From NCBI GenBank assembly GCA_001970855.1, contig LSSN01001346.1, positions 51,160 through 115,159 of the forward strand: 64,000 bases of DNA. The letters run 5' to 3'. This DNA is from Smittium culicis (lineage: Eukaryota; Kickxellomycota; Harpellomycetes; Harpellales; Legeriomycetaceae). Below the pieces are notes generated by a model that saw only the letters and a program-made list of their open reading frames with translations, was not told the origin of the DNA and made no database searches. Below are positions 10,910 to 22,757 of the stretch, in pieces (within the stretch, counting starts at the first letter, position 1; the number at the start of each line of letters is the position of its first letter). Position numbers and translations under genes: made by a program.

Positions 10910-13610
10910 ATCCCATATATTCAGTAGACGTCATTAATTTCACACTTCATTTTTACGTTTTTTAAAATCGTAGTATTTTCAGATTTTAATTCTTATTTTA
11001 TATATTCAGGATAAAATTTCGCAGGAATGAAAAATTACTGCTTATGTCTTATAATAAAAATTAAAGATAATATTTATTTCTATACGATTAATTCTTTAGT
11101 TTAAAAAGATCGTACCCACAAAAAAAATAAAATTCAAATTAAATTGAAATATTATTTTAAAAGCTAACTATTTAATGAATCGATATTAAAAAAATACATT
11201 ATAATATATTTGTGAAACGATTTTACTATTTGGTACTGCGAAATAAATGCGCTATCGAATGTACACACATAGCCCAGAATTTTCAGAATATAGAATTCTT
11301 TACAGACAAAGCTCAAAGTTATGGATATCTTAATTTCTAAAATATTACATACTAAAATCCAAAGTCTTTAATCAACAGCTTTAATAGAGTATATAAAGAA
11401 TTGAATTTGAGCCTCTTTTTCAAAGAGGAAATTTATAAAGAAAAAATTTTATGTTTACATTTCTTTAATCTCCGATATATACACTATGTCCCGAGTGTTT
11501 CTAGTGGTAATTTTTATTTTATATTCAATCAGAAACTACATTCAAATATCCCAATGGTATTATCTAATAGACACATTTAAAGATTATTAGTATACATAGT
11601 TTCAGTTAAATATAATTTCACTTTTCAAAAGAATCTCCAACATGAAAAATGATTTAAAGAGCCACTTTTTCTATCGATATTTCCGGGCTCATAAGCTACA
11701 TTTTTATTTTAAAACGTCTCATGAAATTGACATATAATAGATTATCAAATCCAGCTAATATCATTTTCTAATTTATTTTAGCGAATAAACTTAGCATTTT
11801 AAACAGCTATGCTGAACAAAAGAATCTCCAATATAAAAGGTTCGCAATGAAAATCCAATCGAAAAAAAATCCGCGTTCATTAGGGATCGACCATAAAAGA
11901 AAGCGCCGATATAATAATAATTTGTGAAAACTGGAAAGAATTATTGATAATTTAAATGCTGATATTTTTTTTCTTCCAAGATTAGCATTGAGAGAGATTT
12001 AATTTAATTATTTAATCAGAGGATCAAGTTTATGATCTTATTCTTAATGAATATGTATAAAGCCTAAAGTATAATATTTTAAATAATTCAAAACATTATT
12101 TAATTATTATATTGCTATTTAAAGATTGGGGTATAATATAATCGTAAATATTAGTTAAAAGATGAGTGCAGAAAGATTTAGATATTATTAAAATTATATT
12201 CTTATCCCTGATAAATAGAAAACTAAAACGATTTTGATTTGGGCCAAGTTTATAAAGGGCGGTAGATAGTTTTTTAACTAGACGATTATATGAAAAAAAA
12301 ATTAAAATAATTTTGATAAAGAGTCGAAAATGTGAATTTACTAAATCCGATTAGCTCTAAAAATGATTCATAATCGAGTGTTAGGCATTACTATTTGATT
12401 TTTTTTTAAATATGAAGCTATTTTTTAAAAGTATTACTATATATCTATCATATATGTAGGCTTTTAATTAAATTAGTATATAAAACAAGCAATTTTTCAA
12501 TATAAGCTTGAATTATAAAGTATAAAATAACTATACTATTTAGGAATGCGGATTATTTTATAAATGGAAATCTTTCAAAATTCTATCAGGTAGCGGAAGA
12601 AATCTACTAAAAATTCTCATTGATACAATTAAATTAATAGGTTCATAATGGCAAGGCAATAGTATATCTTCAATTCTAAACGTTTATTATTATTATTTTT
12701 CGGGAATACTCTATTGCTTAACGTTTGCAATGAATGTAAACAATTAAGGTTTTTAAAAGCATCTCATTTAGAAAAGTTAGTTTTAATTTGATTAGTCAAA
12801 TAGTCCTTACCATTTTTTTGCATGATAAATCAATGATACTTCTATTTTGAAAATTTGAATTTCGAATTTAAATGATAGAAAGTATTATAAATGTTTATAT
12901 GGCGATATGCAACTTTTTTTTTGAGTTGAGGAGCAGTAATATATTATATATAATTACCTCGACACACCATTCCAACAAATTTATTAAATTTTACAAACAT
13001 ACATTATATATTGGAAATACTTTTTTATGCTGCGCACTTGTGTGTATTAAACCGTATGTTGTTCATACTGTGTTTAAGTATTGCTTTTTTAATTTTCCCT
13101 CGCAAATTGAAATTTACAAGTCAATATATTTTAAACTACAATTCCATATTTTTTTTTATATAAGATAATAGAGTTAATAATTTTTAATTATTAAAAACTC
13201 GAATGGCAAACAAAGCATATACGTGAGCTGGTACCAATTAACTGTGGCTGAAAATAAATTCATCTCTTTGACGTATTGAGATATTCGCCAGCATGATAAT
13301 ATAAGCTATGAGGGCTTTTTAAAATAACCAGCGTCCATGATTATTGAAATAGTTACTATCTTTAAATTATAATGGGATTTCAAGCAATTTATCGTAGCAT
13401 GTTTAAATATTAGATAGAAGGCAGAATTAAAACTCAGAATCAAAGCAGGAAAATAAAATGCATTTATGGTTCCATATGATCTTTATAGGTTCGCTCATAG
13501 CTGTAGCAGTTTGGGTTTATAAAAATCGAAGTTGATGGGAAAATCACTATTTTGGCCGAATGTTGAATGGCTTGTATTTTTGTAATAACATGTTAGTACT
13601 TTCAAAGCTC
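10910..13610. other. AT-rich stretch, possible decayed MITE near 12.24-12.40 kb
   Basis: No convincing gene. Around 12244-12400 there is a box AAGGGCGGTAGATAGTTTTT and then GAGTGTTAGGC, resembling the two ends of the TTAA-type MITE family, but shortened and degraded. A 98-codon frame at 12872-13168 is AT-driven and has no family resemblance. Confidence 0.4.
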
Positions 13611-13611
13611 A

Positions 13612-13768
13612 TTATCCATTGTGTACAACAATACATAATCCATCGGGCTTAGCTTTCAACCATTGGGCAGCTTTTACAAATTCGATTTTAAGTTGAGTTA
13701 CTGTTTTACAAATCGGTGCAACAATTTTGTCACCAGCTTCAGCGTAACATAACCGAAATTTCTAGCTG
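13612..13768 (-). other. Coding-like stretch, possible 3' exon or gene remnant
   Basis: Read on the minus strand, an open frame of about 49 codons runs from a possible acceptor (CAGCTAG, near 13769) to a TAA at 13612. It has balanced composition and codons unlike the AT-rich surroundings, including AEAGDKIVAPICKTVTQLKI and a C-terminal HNG. I do not recognise the family and found no matching upstream exon. It may be the tail of a decayed gene next to the Chs4-like promoter. Confidence 0.25.
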
Positions 13769-13978
13769 TTTCAAATTTCGCCTATGAATATATAATAAAC
13801 GCGTTGTCCTAATATCTCTTAGTTTCTATCAGAACCCTTCTCACATTCATTGTAAATTATAAAAACCCTTCACCCTTTTATCTTGCTCTTAGTTTTTCAC
13901 CCAACGTCGGCATTAAATTATTCAGCCTTATTATACTATACTACTATTATAATAATCTCTTAAATTCAGTACAAAATC

Positions 13979-13996
13979 TATTTCCCCCTCTCCCCC
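13979..13996 (+). promoter_or_regulatory. Pyrimidine-rich tract upstream of the Chs4-like gene
   Basis: A C/T run (TTTCCCCCTCTCCCCC) sits about 65-80 bp before the ATG at 14060. CT-rich blocks are common near transcription starts of strongly expressed fungal genes; function here is inferred only from position. Confidence 0.3.
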
Positions 13997-14059
13997 GGTA
14001 TCTATAGCACCTATACACTAACTGAGGAAAAAAAATAAAGTTGTGTATTCTTTATCAAA

Positions 14060-16801
14060 ATGACTTCAATACATCAAAGCAATTTTGATATAAATGAAGG
14101 CTTTGACGACGCATATGACAATATTTATGAACTTGGATATATAACTTCATCATTTGAAGAGCTAAATAAAGATCAATCTCAGCTTGAAGAGGATTCAGAC
14201 TCTACGGGTAGTATTTTACAGCTTCTTGATGAATGGAGCGCCATCAAGGTTACATTAGAATCTGACACTAAATCTACCTACGATAAAAAACAAGATATTA
14301 AAGATAAGTCAAAGTTCCCAGAATCTCATAATTCTATCCTAAGTAGAGCCAACCCCGAATATCTAAAAAGCTTCCAAAATCATGTAGTTTATTTCGATGA
14401 AGGGTTTGATAAAACTGATCTTGAAAATCAATCTAATTTTATAGAAACCGAGTATACTAACTATCAAAACAATTACGATACAAATACCCACAATCAAGAT
14501 TCGATCTCACAAAAGATCTTATCTGCTAAGAGCAAGAATGATTACAGCAATAACCTTAAAGATATACATCCAGAAGCTAGTCTTCAAATAGTAGCCAATT
14601 CGTTTGGATATGTAAATAAAACAACTTATAACGATCCAGATTCCACTGGAAGTTATAATAAAAATACCATTGATTTTGATAACAAGTACCCAACTACTAA
14701 TTCACAAATTTATTCTCAAGTAGATGCTTACACAAATAACCCAAAAAGAATTTCCAAAGAAATCAAAATAAAGTCGATTTTGGTAAACTCTTCAAACAGA
14801 AATAAAAATAGTATAACTTCATCGCGAGACAAAGATAGAAAATTAGCAATCCCGCCCAAAAATAGCTTTTACGACAATTCTGCAACATTTTTAGTTGATA
14901 GCAGTTTTCAGGATAGAAGAACTGGAATTTTTAGCTCTGAAAGCTCTTCAAATTCTTTTATTAAGTCATCATCCTCAGAAAGCTCCTCAGTTGAAAATAG
15001 CATAATCGACGCTTTTGATGAAGGCTTTGAAGATCCTGTTTCAATTTCTAGCGGAAATAGTAGCAATGAAACCAATAAACCTAGTTTCTATAATTTAAAA
15101 GATTTTGGAAGCAAAAAACATATTTTTTACAGTGAATTAGATAACTTAAGATCTGGTAACATCTATCGAACTAAGAGATCAAATAATATCATAAATAATG
15201 GGCAACAAAATATGAATTTAGGTGGCCAAGAAATTCATAAACATGTTGACACCAACCCCACGTACCGGCATGATGGCCCCAATGATGGCAGGTTAGCAAA
15301 AATAGACACAAATTACATTATAACTTCCCCAAAGAATAGTAACCGATCTACGATAAAAAATAAACCAAGCAATTTAACAAGAAAGAGCAACTTGGAGCCT
15401 AATTATAAACATCATGAAATTCACTCGAGTTTTAATCATAATCATTCTAATCGTGCCAAATCTGATATTGACCAGCTTGTTGCTACTGAAAGCGCTTTTA
15501 GAAAGTCCGATTTTATTAATAAATCTATAAGCCCCAGTAAAGGAGCCGGGAATGACCCTGACTTTGATTCTTTTGGCCACAAATCTAACAGCCATCAAAA
15601 AGAAAGCAAACCATATGTCACACCTGATGATTTATACATGTTTTCAAATCTTTTTAAGATTCAACCTTCAAAGTTAAGTGAACAAGATGTAAGTTGTATA
15701 TTCAACTTCATAAATGACAAAAACATACCTACCCAAAATAGGCTAGAGGCTACGATGCATTTAATAGAGAATTCTGAGTATCTTTTACCTGACCCAAGAA
15801 GCTCAACCAGGATGTCTAATTATAGAAAAACAACTCGGCAAAATGCAATTAAGGCTCTAAAGAGTTTTTGTAAGGGCAAAATTGGATCCAAAAAGAATAG
15901 CTTAACTTCACAAGCTCAATTTTATTTAGGATCTTTGTATTCTGTTGGAAAATATATAGATAAAAGCCTTGAAAAGGCGTTTGAACTGTACTTATCTTCT
16001 TCAAAGCTTAACCACCCCGATGCTATGTACCGCACTGCTGTCTGTTATGAAGTTGGAGCCGGCGTTAAGGCCAACCATCATCGTTCATTACAGTACTATC
16101 GCAAATCGGCAGCTTCTGGGCATACTAGGGCAATGTATAAACTAGGGATGATTTTGTTGGATGGGTTATTAGGAACTCAAGCTCAGCCTAGAGAAGCTAT
16201 AAATTGGCTTAAGAGAGCTGCAGATAACGACACAGAAAAATCTTCACACGCATTACATGAGTTGGCAAGATGCTACGAATCTCGTGAAATTCCTGGACTC
16301 ATTAATGATTTGGGTTACTCTAAAGAGTTGTATACTAAAGCAGCTAAGATGGGATTTTTACCTTCTATTCGCAGACTAGCAATAGCTTACGAATATGGAG
16401 AGCTGGGCTGTAGCTACGATCCTCGGAAATCAATTGGTTGGAACACTAGAGCAGCTGAACAAAAAGATCCAGAGTCTGAGCTAGCCCTTTCCGGGTGGTA
16501 TCTTACAGGCGCGCCTCCGTTCCTGGAACAAAATGATTATCAGGCATTTTTATGGGCCGAAAAGGCAGCTAAACATGGTTCAGTAAAAGCTATGTGTGCA
16601 CTTGGCTACTACTATGAGTTTGGTATTGGCACTCCAAAAAGTATTGAAGACGCAAAAATGTGGTATGAGAACTCTTCGTCAGCTGGCTATTTATATGCCA
16701 AAAAACGACTCGAACAGCTAATTAAAAATGGAACTAGTAGCAAAATCGAACTGTCAAAGCGCTACTCGGCTAATGAACGGGATGAATGTACCATTATGTA
16801 G
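14060..16801 (+). CDS. Chs4/Skt5-like SEL1-repeat protein, chitin synthase activator
   Basis: Predicted regulator and anchor of chitin synthase at the growing cell surface. It is one uninterrupted exon of 913 aa. Residues 1 to about 540 are Ser/Asn/Asp-rich and probably disordered. Within them the short acidic motif (F/N)(D)EGF(D/E)(D) recurs at about 12-17, 112-117 and 319-325. From about 540 to 610 there is a helical lead-in, and about 617-880 carries some seven SEL1-type TPR repeats (for example AMYRTAVCYEVGAG and AMCALGYYYEFGIG). The protein ends in CTIM, a CaaX box; yeast Chs4 ends in a farnesylated CaaX too, so membrane attachment by a prenyl group is likely. The start is the first ATG of the frame. 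Other SEL1 proteins without chitin roles exist, but SEL1 repeats at the C-terminus plus CaaX point to the Chs4/Skt5 family. Confidence 0.82.
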   Translation: MTSIHQSNFDINEGFDDAYDNIYELGYITSSFEELNKDQSQLEEDSDSTGSILQLLDEWSAIKVTLESDTKSTYDKKQDIKDKSKFPESHNSILSRANPEYLKSFQNHVVYFDEGFDKTDLENQSNFIETEYTNYQNNYDTNTHNQDSISQKILSAKSKNDYSNNLKDIHPEASLQIVANSFGYVNKTTYNDPDSTGSYNKNTIDFDNKYPTTNSQIYSQVDAYTNNPKRISKEIKIKSILVNSSNRNKNSITSSRDKDRKLAIPPKNSFYDNSATFLVDSSFQDRRTGIFSSESSSNSFIKSSSSESSSVENSIIDAFDEGFEDPVSISSGNSSNETNKPSFYNLKDFGSKKHIFYSELDNLRSGNIYRTKRSNNIINNGQQNMNLGGQEIHKHVDTNPTYRHDGPNDGRLAKIDTNYIITSPKNSNRSTIKNKPSNLTRKSNLEPNYKHHEIHSSFNHNHSNRAKSDIDQLVATESAFRKSDFINKSISPSKGAGNDPDFDSFGHKSNSHQKESKPYVTPDDLYMFSNLFKIQPSKLSEQDVSCIFNFINDKNIPTQNRLEATMHLIENSEYLLPDPRSSTRMSNYRKTTRQNAIKALKSFCKGKIGSKKNSLTSQAQFYLGSLYSVGKYIDKSLEKAFELYLSSSKLNHPDAMYRTAVCYEVGAGVKANHHRSLQYYRKSAASGHTRAMYKLGMILLDGLLGTQAQPREAINWLKRAADNDTEKSSHALHELARCYESREIPGLINDLGYSKELYTKAAKMGFLPSIRRLAIAYEYGELGCSYDPRKSIGWNTRAAEQKDPESELALSGWYLTGAPPFLEQNDYQAFLWAEKAAKHGSVKAMCALGYYYEFGIGTPKSIEDAKMWYENSSSAGYLYAKKRLEQLIKNGTSSKIELSKRYSANERDECTIM

Positions 16802-17735
16802 TTTTTAACATATTTCTTGAATTTATAATCCTTCTTATTCTTAATAACTTGTCTATAATCAACTGGTTTTTTTTTATATAATTCTTTTTCTCCCTTCAAA
16901 AAATTTCTTTTATTAAAAGCCATATATTAAATATATTTCTATTGCCTATATTTAATTTTATAAGCATCTACGCATCTTTACATCTCTACACTAGGGCTAT
17001 CGCAAACTTAAATATAGTAAATAAATGTATATTTTAGCCTATATGTACTGGCTTATAATGATATAAATTTATTTTAATAATACTAGAGAATTTTTTTCGT
17101 CAAAGGTTTGTTTTTTATTAGAATTAAATTCTTTCGAAGCTTTAATCTTGATATATTATAATTTTTAAATTTAAATGTGCATAAAATATTTGTATTTGAT
17201 ACTTGTGCTAAAAAAAAAAGACAATTCAATTAATATCATTGTTTTGTAATATGCTTTCTCCTATATTGAATTTGAATATTTTCAATTGAAAGCTCCCTCG
17301 ATTTGTAAATGCAATCGAAAGGTGAAAAATTTAAATAAAACTAACCTTTAAAGTGTAAATGGAATTAATTAAGTATGAATGAATAATAACTCTTTAGGCA
17401 CATTAACACCTAGCTGGATATAGTTATGAGCTTTTGAGGAAAATATTAAGAAAATAGAAGCAAAGACTTCTATAGCAGTTTCAGCAAAAAAAAAAAATAA
17501 AAGTTTAGACGTTTCAACTTTCAATATACTTGCGAATTTTGTGGGGAGATTCAACGTTATTTTAGGCACAAAAATTATAGAAGAAAATGTGTAGCTTTTA
17601 ATAGGAATTCTAGTACGCTTTAAATCATATGTTGCTGACTTCTAATCTATAATATAAGCTATGACTTAATGTGATTGTAGACAAAAACGCTTTTATTAGC
17701 TACTTAAAATAAATGAAGGGTAGATAATGGGCTGC
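16802..17735. other. Intergenic stretch downstream of the Chs4-like gene
   Basis: AT-rich. It should hold the 3' UTR and polyadenylation signals of the gene ending at 16801. No further gene is seen. Confidence 0.5.
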
Positions 17736-17971
17736 TTAACCCTTTCACAGGCCAAATTTTCTACAAAACAAGTACTCTAACTCTTTCAGTGGTGCAAGGC
17801 TGTATTTGATATTTCAAATCTAGTATAGTATACTCACTAAAAATAAAATAAATACCAGACCAATCAATTATTGGTAGATGATAGATTTGTTGCAAATAAT
17901 AAACGTCCTTAAAAATCTTATTCGAATAATTATATCATTTTTTCAAAGAGTGTTAGGCCCTAAAGAGTTGA
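17736..17971. mobile_element. TTAA-type MITE, copy B, with a nested or partial end
   Basis: A full-length copy runs from CTAACTCTTTCAGTGGTGC at 17777 to GAGTGTTAGGCCCTAAAGAG plus TTGA ending at 17971 (195 bp). Just before it, at 17736, there is a second left end, TTAACCCTTTCACAGGCC, reaching only about 40 bp. The arrangement suggests one copy inserted beside or into the end of another. Confidence 0.6.
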
Positions 17972-18318
17972 CAAATGCTGTTGGCTTAAAAAATTAACAT
18001 TAGCTACGCGGCGATAATAGATCAATGATTAATTAGCTTTAAAAGCTAATTTATCAAAAAATCTGCACTAATATCAAACGAAGTTTGATTAGACACTATT
18101 ATTGGCTTATTCTATTTCATTATCTAACTTTCTGGGCTGAATTTAAGATTTGATTTAAATGATAGGCAAATCAGACAAAGCTATAAATGGAGGAAAAAAA
18201 CTGAATGCAAATTTGAATTTGATTAAATGAATTTTAGACTTGTAAATATTATAGTCGTTTTTATTCTATCGAGCAATTTTATAATTAAATAAAACAGTAA
18301 TTTAGTCATCAAGGAATC

Positions 18319-19391
18319 ATGTTTAAAAGCAGTACTCGAATTATCAGAAGCATCGCTCCTAGCTTTTCAAGTAATCTTCTCTTCAGCGTTTTTATTATTT
18401 ATATAGATTTTTTTAGTGATACATCATATCCAATCTTTGAAAATATCTCAACTATTTAATTTACTTATTAGACATCTATTCGAGTGGCTCAAGATCTTTT
18501 AATACGAGCCAGATCGTTTTTGCAAAAAAATCTAAGAAAGGTGCTGAAATCAATAAAGCTCGCTTGGAAAAAATCCAAAAAGAAAAAGAATCGGCCGAAC
18601 AACTAAAAAAGCTTAAAGATACGCCATTTTTAAATTCACTATTAAAAGCAAATGAAATTTTTAAATCAACTGTCAGCCCAAGCTATGCAGATTCGGCTGC
18701 TACGCGCTCAAGTCAAGTTCTAGGAGAAATTGAAGGTTCTAAAGCACATGAAAATGTATTTCTTGGTAATATAACCTCAGAAGAAGCAGATCTTGTTTTG
18801 AATAACGCTCCAGATGCATCGATCGACTTTACAATGAGAAATAAAGTTTCATTAATCGATTCTAATCAAATTAATTTGGCTAAAACCCAGTCTGAAATTT
18901 CGCGCAGAGTAATTTCTGTTTCCAATCAAAACGCAAAAGCAGTTCTTAACCATAACATTCAATTGGCAATTAAGCATTTTGCTAGAACTGAAGGTGATAC
19001 TGCCAGCCCTGAAGTTCAAGGTTTGTGACTTGACATATTCATTACTTTGTTATAAAAATATTTCACTTTACTTTATATGTTCTACGCTTTTTAACCTGGT
19101 ATTCTTATATTATCATTGATTCTAAAAATTTGCTTGTAATTTTTTATACAAAAAATACATCTAGCTGCCGTATTTACTGTTCGTATTATTCAGCTGGCTG
19201 ATCATTTAAGGCACAGCAACAAAGACCATAGTAACAGAAGAATTTACACTCAATTTTTGCACAAAAGAGCTAAAATTCTCAGATACTTAAAGCGCGAATC
19301 TCTTGATAGATACTTTATTTGCCTCAAAGAGCTAGGTCTCACCCAAGAGATGGTTGAAGGCCAAATCTTATTCCCAAAAAGAGTTGATTAA
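18319..19391 (+). CDS. Mitochondrial small-subunit ribosomal protein uS15m, three exons
   Basis: Homologue of bacterial RpsO (S15), which binds small-subunit rRNA in the mitochondrial ribosome. Exons: 18319..18370, 18472..19020 and 19165..19391; introns of 101 nt (GTAATC...TTATTAG) and 144 nt (GTTTGT...ATCTAG). Phases agree and give 275 aa. The N-terminus (MFKSSTRIIRSIAPSF, Arg/Ser-rich with no acidic residues) fits a mitochondrial presequence. The S15 signature DTASPEVQ (about residues 193-200) sits just before the second intron, and exon 3 continues with the conserved helical part: QLADHLRHSNKDHSNRR, then KILRYLKRESLDRY and the terminal ELGL. Bacterial S15 has about 89 aa; the extra length is an N-terminal extension typical of fungal mitochondrial forms. 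In yeast the counterpart is called Mrps28. Confidence 0.9.
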
Positions 19392-21155
19392 TTTTTTTCC
19401 TTCTTAATTTATAGATATCACTAAAAAAGTATAAAAAAAAACTCCATAATAACAATATAATACTTAATTTTCTATGAGTGGGAGATTTTATATTTGTTTG
19501 TTAAAAAAAAAACTTTTAGTTACCTTTGATTACAATTATACCCTTTCTTTTTTATATTATATAAAACTCTATAAAGTTATATAACCCTATCTTTTCTTTT
19601 AGCTCAATAAATACATTGGTTACATTTTTGGTTTTTATTATTTATCTTATTGAATATTTTTTAAAACTATAATTTTACGATTTGAAAATAAAATTTTTGA
19701 TATCGATTGAAAGCTTTTTCTAATTATGATATAAAATATTGGAGTATAAATTACACCATATTAACATGGGTATAAAAAATACTTTTAAAAATTAGTAGAT
19801 ATTGAGATTTGTAGCTTTAATAATCTAAAACATCAAACATAGATTTATCCTGTTGGATAACGATAATATTTTTTTTTGTGTCGTAAGTATTTTATTCAAT
19901 AGACTTATTAATTTATTTCACTTCAAAAGTATGAATAAAATTTAGCAAGACTATGTGTATGTTTTGATATATTCGTACTCATAAAACTTCATTCTTAAAA
20001 GTTTCTTGAGGAAATAAGAAATCTTGATTTTTTCTTTGTCTGAATTTTTTGTAAATATCTATTTTTCTAAGCAAAGTTGATTATATAAACTCTTTTATAT
20101 TTTCATGCAGAAAATATAGTTTTGAATTTCACACGAGCGTTTTTTAGTTTTCTTTAGAAAATTATTTATATTTCCTAAAAAATAATAGAGTCGAGTATTA
20201 ATCTACTCGTTGAATAAAACTAATTATTTTATGGGCATATAAAGTTGATTACTTCAGAAATACGCATGATAAAAAATACTTTATTTTGATATATTCTATT
20301 TCTGAAAATTACGATAATTCGTTATGCACTTGTATATTTTAGTCGATATGTATATAATGCTTTAAAATCTGGGATTTTCGCTATAAATCTACAAGTTGAA
20401 CTCGCATCCTTTCCCAACAAAAAAGCACTATTTTTTTCATAAAATAGCTTCAATCTTTTATTTGAAACAAGGATTTTCAAACTATTCACTGTCGCAGATT
20501 TATAAAACAAAAAACTCTCCAATTTAGATGATAATATTTTAATGCTACTGAATTGACTGAGCTTATGTGACTAAAAACTTCAGTCTTGAAAAAAAAAGAC
20601 CACATAAATGTTCAGGATTTTTTTTTAGCTTCGGTTTTAAGCAAATTTAAACGAAATTAATATAATCTTGCAAATATGTCTGATATTTGTGAAAAATAAA
20701 ATAAAATGCAGATAGTGGAAATAATTTTTATAGTTAGCATTTATTGGCACAAATTCGTCTAAATACACAAACTCTCGATTAATGTAGCCAGTAATTGCAT
20801 AAACAACTAATTAAATCGGCACTATTATTGGCGCCAAATTGACGCTTTAGATTTAAAGATTCGCTTAGAATTTAGCTTTTAATAAATCTCTTTTATTTTG
20901 CAAGGGCATTTACATATAAAAAATCAAAATATACAATAAAGTACTGCCTTATATCTCCATAGAGAATCATAATACTTAGTAACTCTAATCGTACCTTTCA
21001 TCCGCCTTCTAATTCAATTTCAAGCACTATTTATATTATTTTTCATTATAATCTATTTTATTTCGTGGAAAAGTAAATTTACAAATTCATTTCAATTTCG
21101 ATTTCTTTACAGCAGAACAACATAAAGCCGCCTGTACATATAATTAAACGATATA
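19392..21155. other. Intergenic stretch
   Basis: AT-rich. It contains the 3' end of the uS15m transcript and the TRAPPC13 promoter. A minus-strand frame at 20322-20522 has no family resemblance and no splice context. Nothing else is seen. Confidence 0.5.
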
Positions 21156-22757
21156 ATGGCAAACAACGATCAATCTGCGCTCACTCTGAAAGTGATGCGA
21201 CTCGCAAAACCCCAATTCTTTCCATCAATCCATATGAGCCTGGATCCAGCAGCAAGTGATACTGGAAGCGAAGTTTCAAGAATCTTTAATGCTTCAATGG
21301 AGGCTTATCCGATAAAATATGGCTCAAGTAATGCTTCACAAGCAATCACTGCCATGGGTGCATCACCTGAAATTGATGAATCAATCAAGTTTCCAATTTC
21401 ACTACCAATCACAGAAAATCTGATTTTACCTGATTCTTTTGGAAATCTTTATCTAGGTGAAACTTTCATGTCACAATTTTTAATAACAAATGAGAGTTTA
21501 TATCCCCTATTTAATGTTCAATGTTCGGTTGAAATGCAATCACCATCAAACAAAGTCGTTTTATTTAGCAATTTCGATGCAAACCGAAATACAAATATTT
21601 TGAATCCTTCAGACAGTGGCAACAACGAAAGCGAAATTGGAAATCAAGAGATAAATTTAAACAGTAGGCAAATATACAATTTCCAGATAAGGCATGAAAT
21701 AAAAGAGCTGGGGCTACATGTGTTAGTTAGCTCTATTAAATATGTAAATCATATACAACAGTTGAAAACAATGAGAAAAGTATTCAAGTTTCAAGTGGAA
21801 AATCCAATTTCAATAAAAACCAAGACCAATTATATTCCTCAAAACCCAGACAGCTTCTTTTTAGAGGTTCAAGTGCAAAACCAAACTGAAAAAAAAATGT
21901 ACATTGATGAGCTAAGACTTGACCCAAGCTCAGATTTTACAATGACAAGCCTAAATGCTTTTGTTTTAAAGGAAGATTTAAATAATATACGTAATAATTC
22001 CATTCCCAAAAGCAATAAAAGTGTTTCTAGCGACAGTGACATCAAAGATGAAGGCGAATCTATAGACAGTTGGTTAAACTATATTGGTCCCAAAGATACC
22101 CAGCAATACTTATATCAACTAGATCCTAAGGTTCACCATATACAGTATGATGAAGAAAAAAATAGTATAGTAGACGTTAATGTGGATTTGCTGCGATTGA
22201 CAAGGTACCAGACTAATCTCGGAAAATTGGATGTGATTTGGTACTTTGAGATGTGCACAAGTGGAAGATTACAAACATCAAAACTTTTAAGGAATCCTCC
22301 AGGACTTTATCCGATTGAGCTAGTATCAGTTGCTTTAATGTCTAAAGACAATGTGGATTTACCCAGCAGCGATCCAGCGTCTGGTAGCATCGATAACAAC
22401 AAACTAACTAATAAATCAGACTTTATAGGTATAAACAACACAAACACAGTAAGGTTATACTCACCATTCACTTTGCGACTGACTGTATCGAACACAACGG
22501 AAAATATGATGAACATCGAAGCCAAAGTTTCAGCGCCAGTATCAAGAAGCAACATGGACAACTCAGCAGTTATCATTTCGGGGTTACACCAGCTTAATGT
22601 GGGCGATTTGATGCCTGGTAGAATAGGGATTTTCGAGTTTGAGTTTCTTGCTGTTGAGCTTGGGATTTCCAGTGTTGGAGACTTAATTATAAAAGATCTA
22701 GATTCTGGGTTTAGCCGCAGTATACCTAATTTCCACACTGTGTTTTGCACAGAATAA
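21156..22757 (+). CDS. TRAPP complex subunit 13 homologue (TRAPPC13, DUF974)
   Basis: Subunit of a TRAPP tethering complex that acts as a Rab exchange factor in Golgi and late secretory traffic. A single exon codes for 533 aa. The N-terminal ALTLKVMRLAKPQFF is close to the start of metazoan TRAPPC13, and the block LPDSFGNLYLGETF (about residues 91-104) is the most conserved family signature. The rest alternates beta-strand-like segments, consistent with the Ig-like beta-sandwich modules of this subunit; the C-terminal block LMPGRIGIFEFEFLAVELG fits the last module. A poorly conserved Ser/Asp/Lys insert lies near residues 280-310. Length fits the family (human about 417 aa, fungal forms longer). 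It converges on the phosphomannose isomerase gene with 278 bp between stop codons. No signal peptide or membrane segment, as expected for a peripheral cytosolic subunit. Confidence 0.86.
   Translation: MANNDQSALTLKVMRLAKPQFFPSIHMSLDPAASDTGSEVSRIFNASMEAYPIKYGSSNASQAITAMGASPEIDESIKFPISLPITENLILPDSFGNLYLGETFMSQFLITNESLYPLFNVQCSVEMQSPSNKVVLFSNFDANRNTNILNPSDSGNNESEIGNQEINLNSRQIYNFQIRHEIKELGLHVLVSSIKYVNHIQQLKTMRKVFKFQVENPISIKTKTNYIPQNPDSFFLEVQVQNQTEKKMYIDELRLDPSSDFTMTSLNAFVLKEDLNNIRNNSIPKSNKSVSSDSDIKDEGESIDSWLNYIGPKDTQQYLYQLDPKVHHIQYDEEKNSIVDVNVDLLRLTRYQTNLGKLDVIWYFEMCTSGRLQTSKLLRNPPGLYPIELVSVALMSKDNVDLPSSDPASGSIDNNKLTNKSDFIGINNTNTVRLYSPFTLRLTVSNTTENMMNIEAKVSAPVSRSNMDNSAVIISGLHQLNVGDLMPGRIGIFEFEFLAVELGISSVGDLIIKDLDSGFSRSIPNFHTVFCTE

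Noticed and set aside
12872..13168. A 98-codon ATG frame
   Set aside because: AT-driven composition, no motif and no splice or neighbour context.
15374..15598. Minus-strand frame inside the Chs4-like gene
   Set aside because: Shadow of a strongly supported coding frame.
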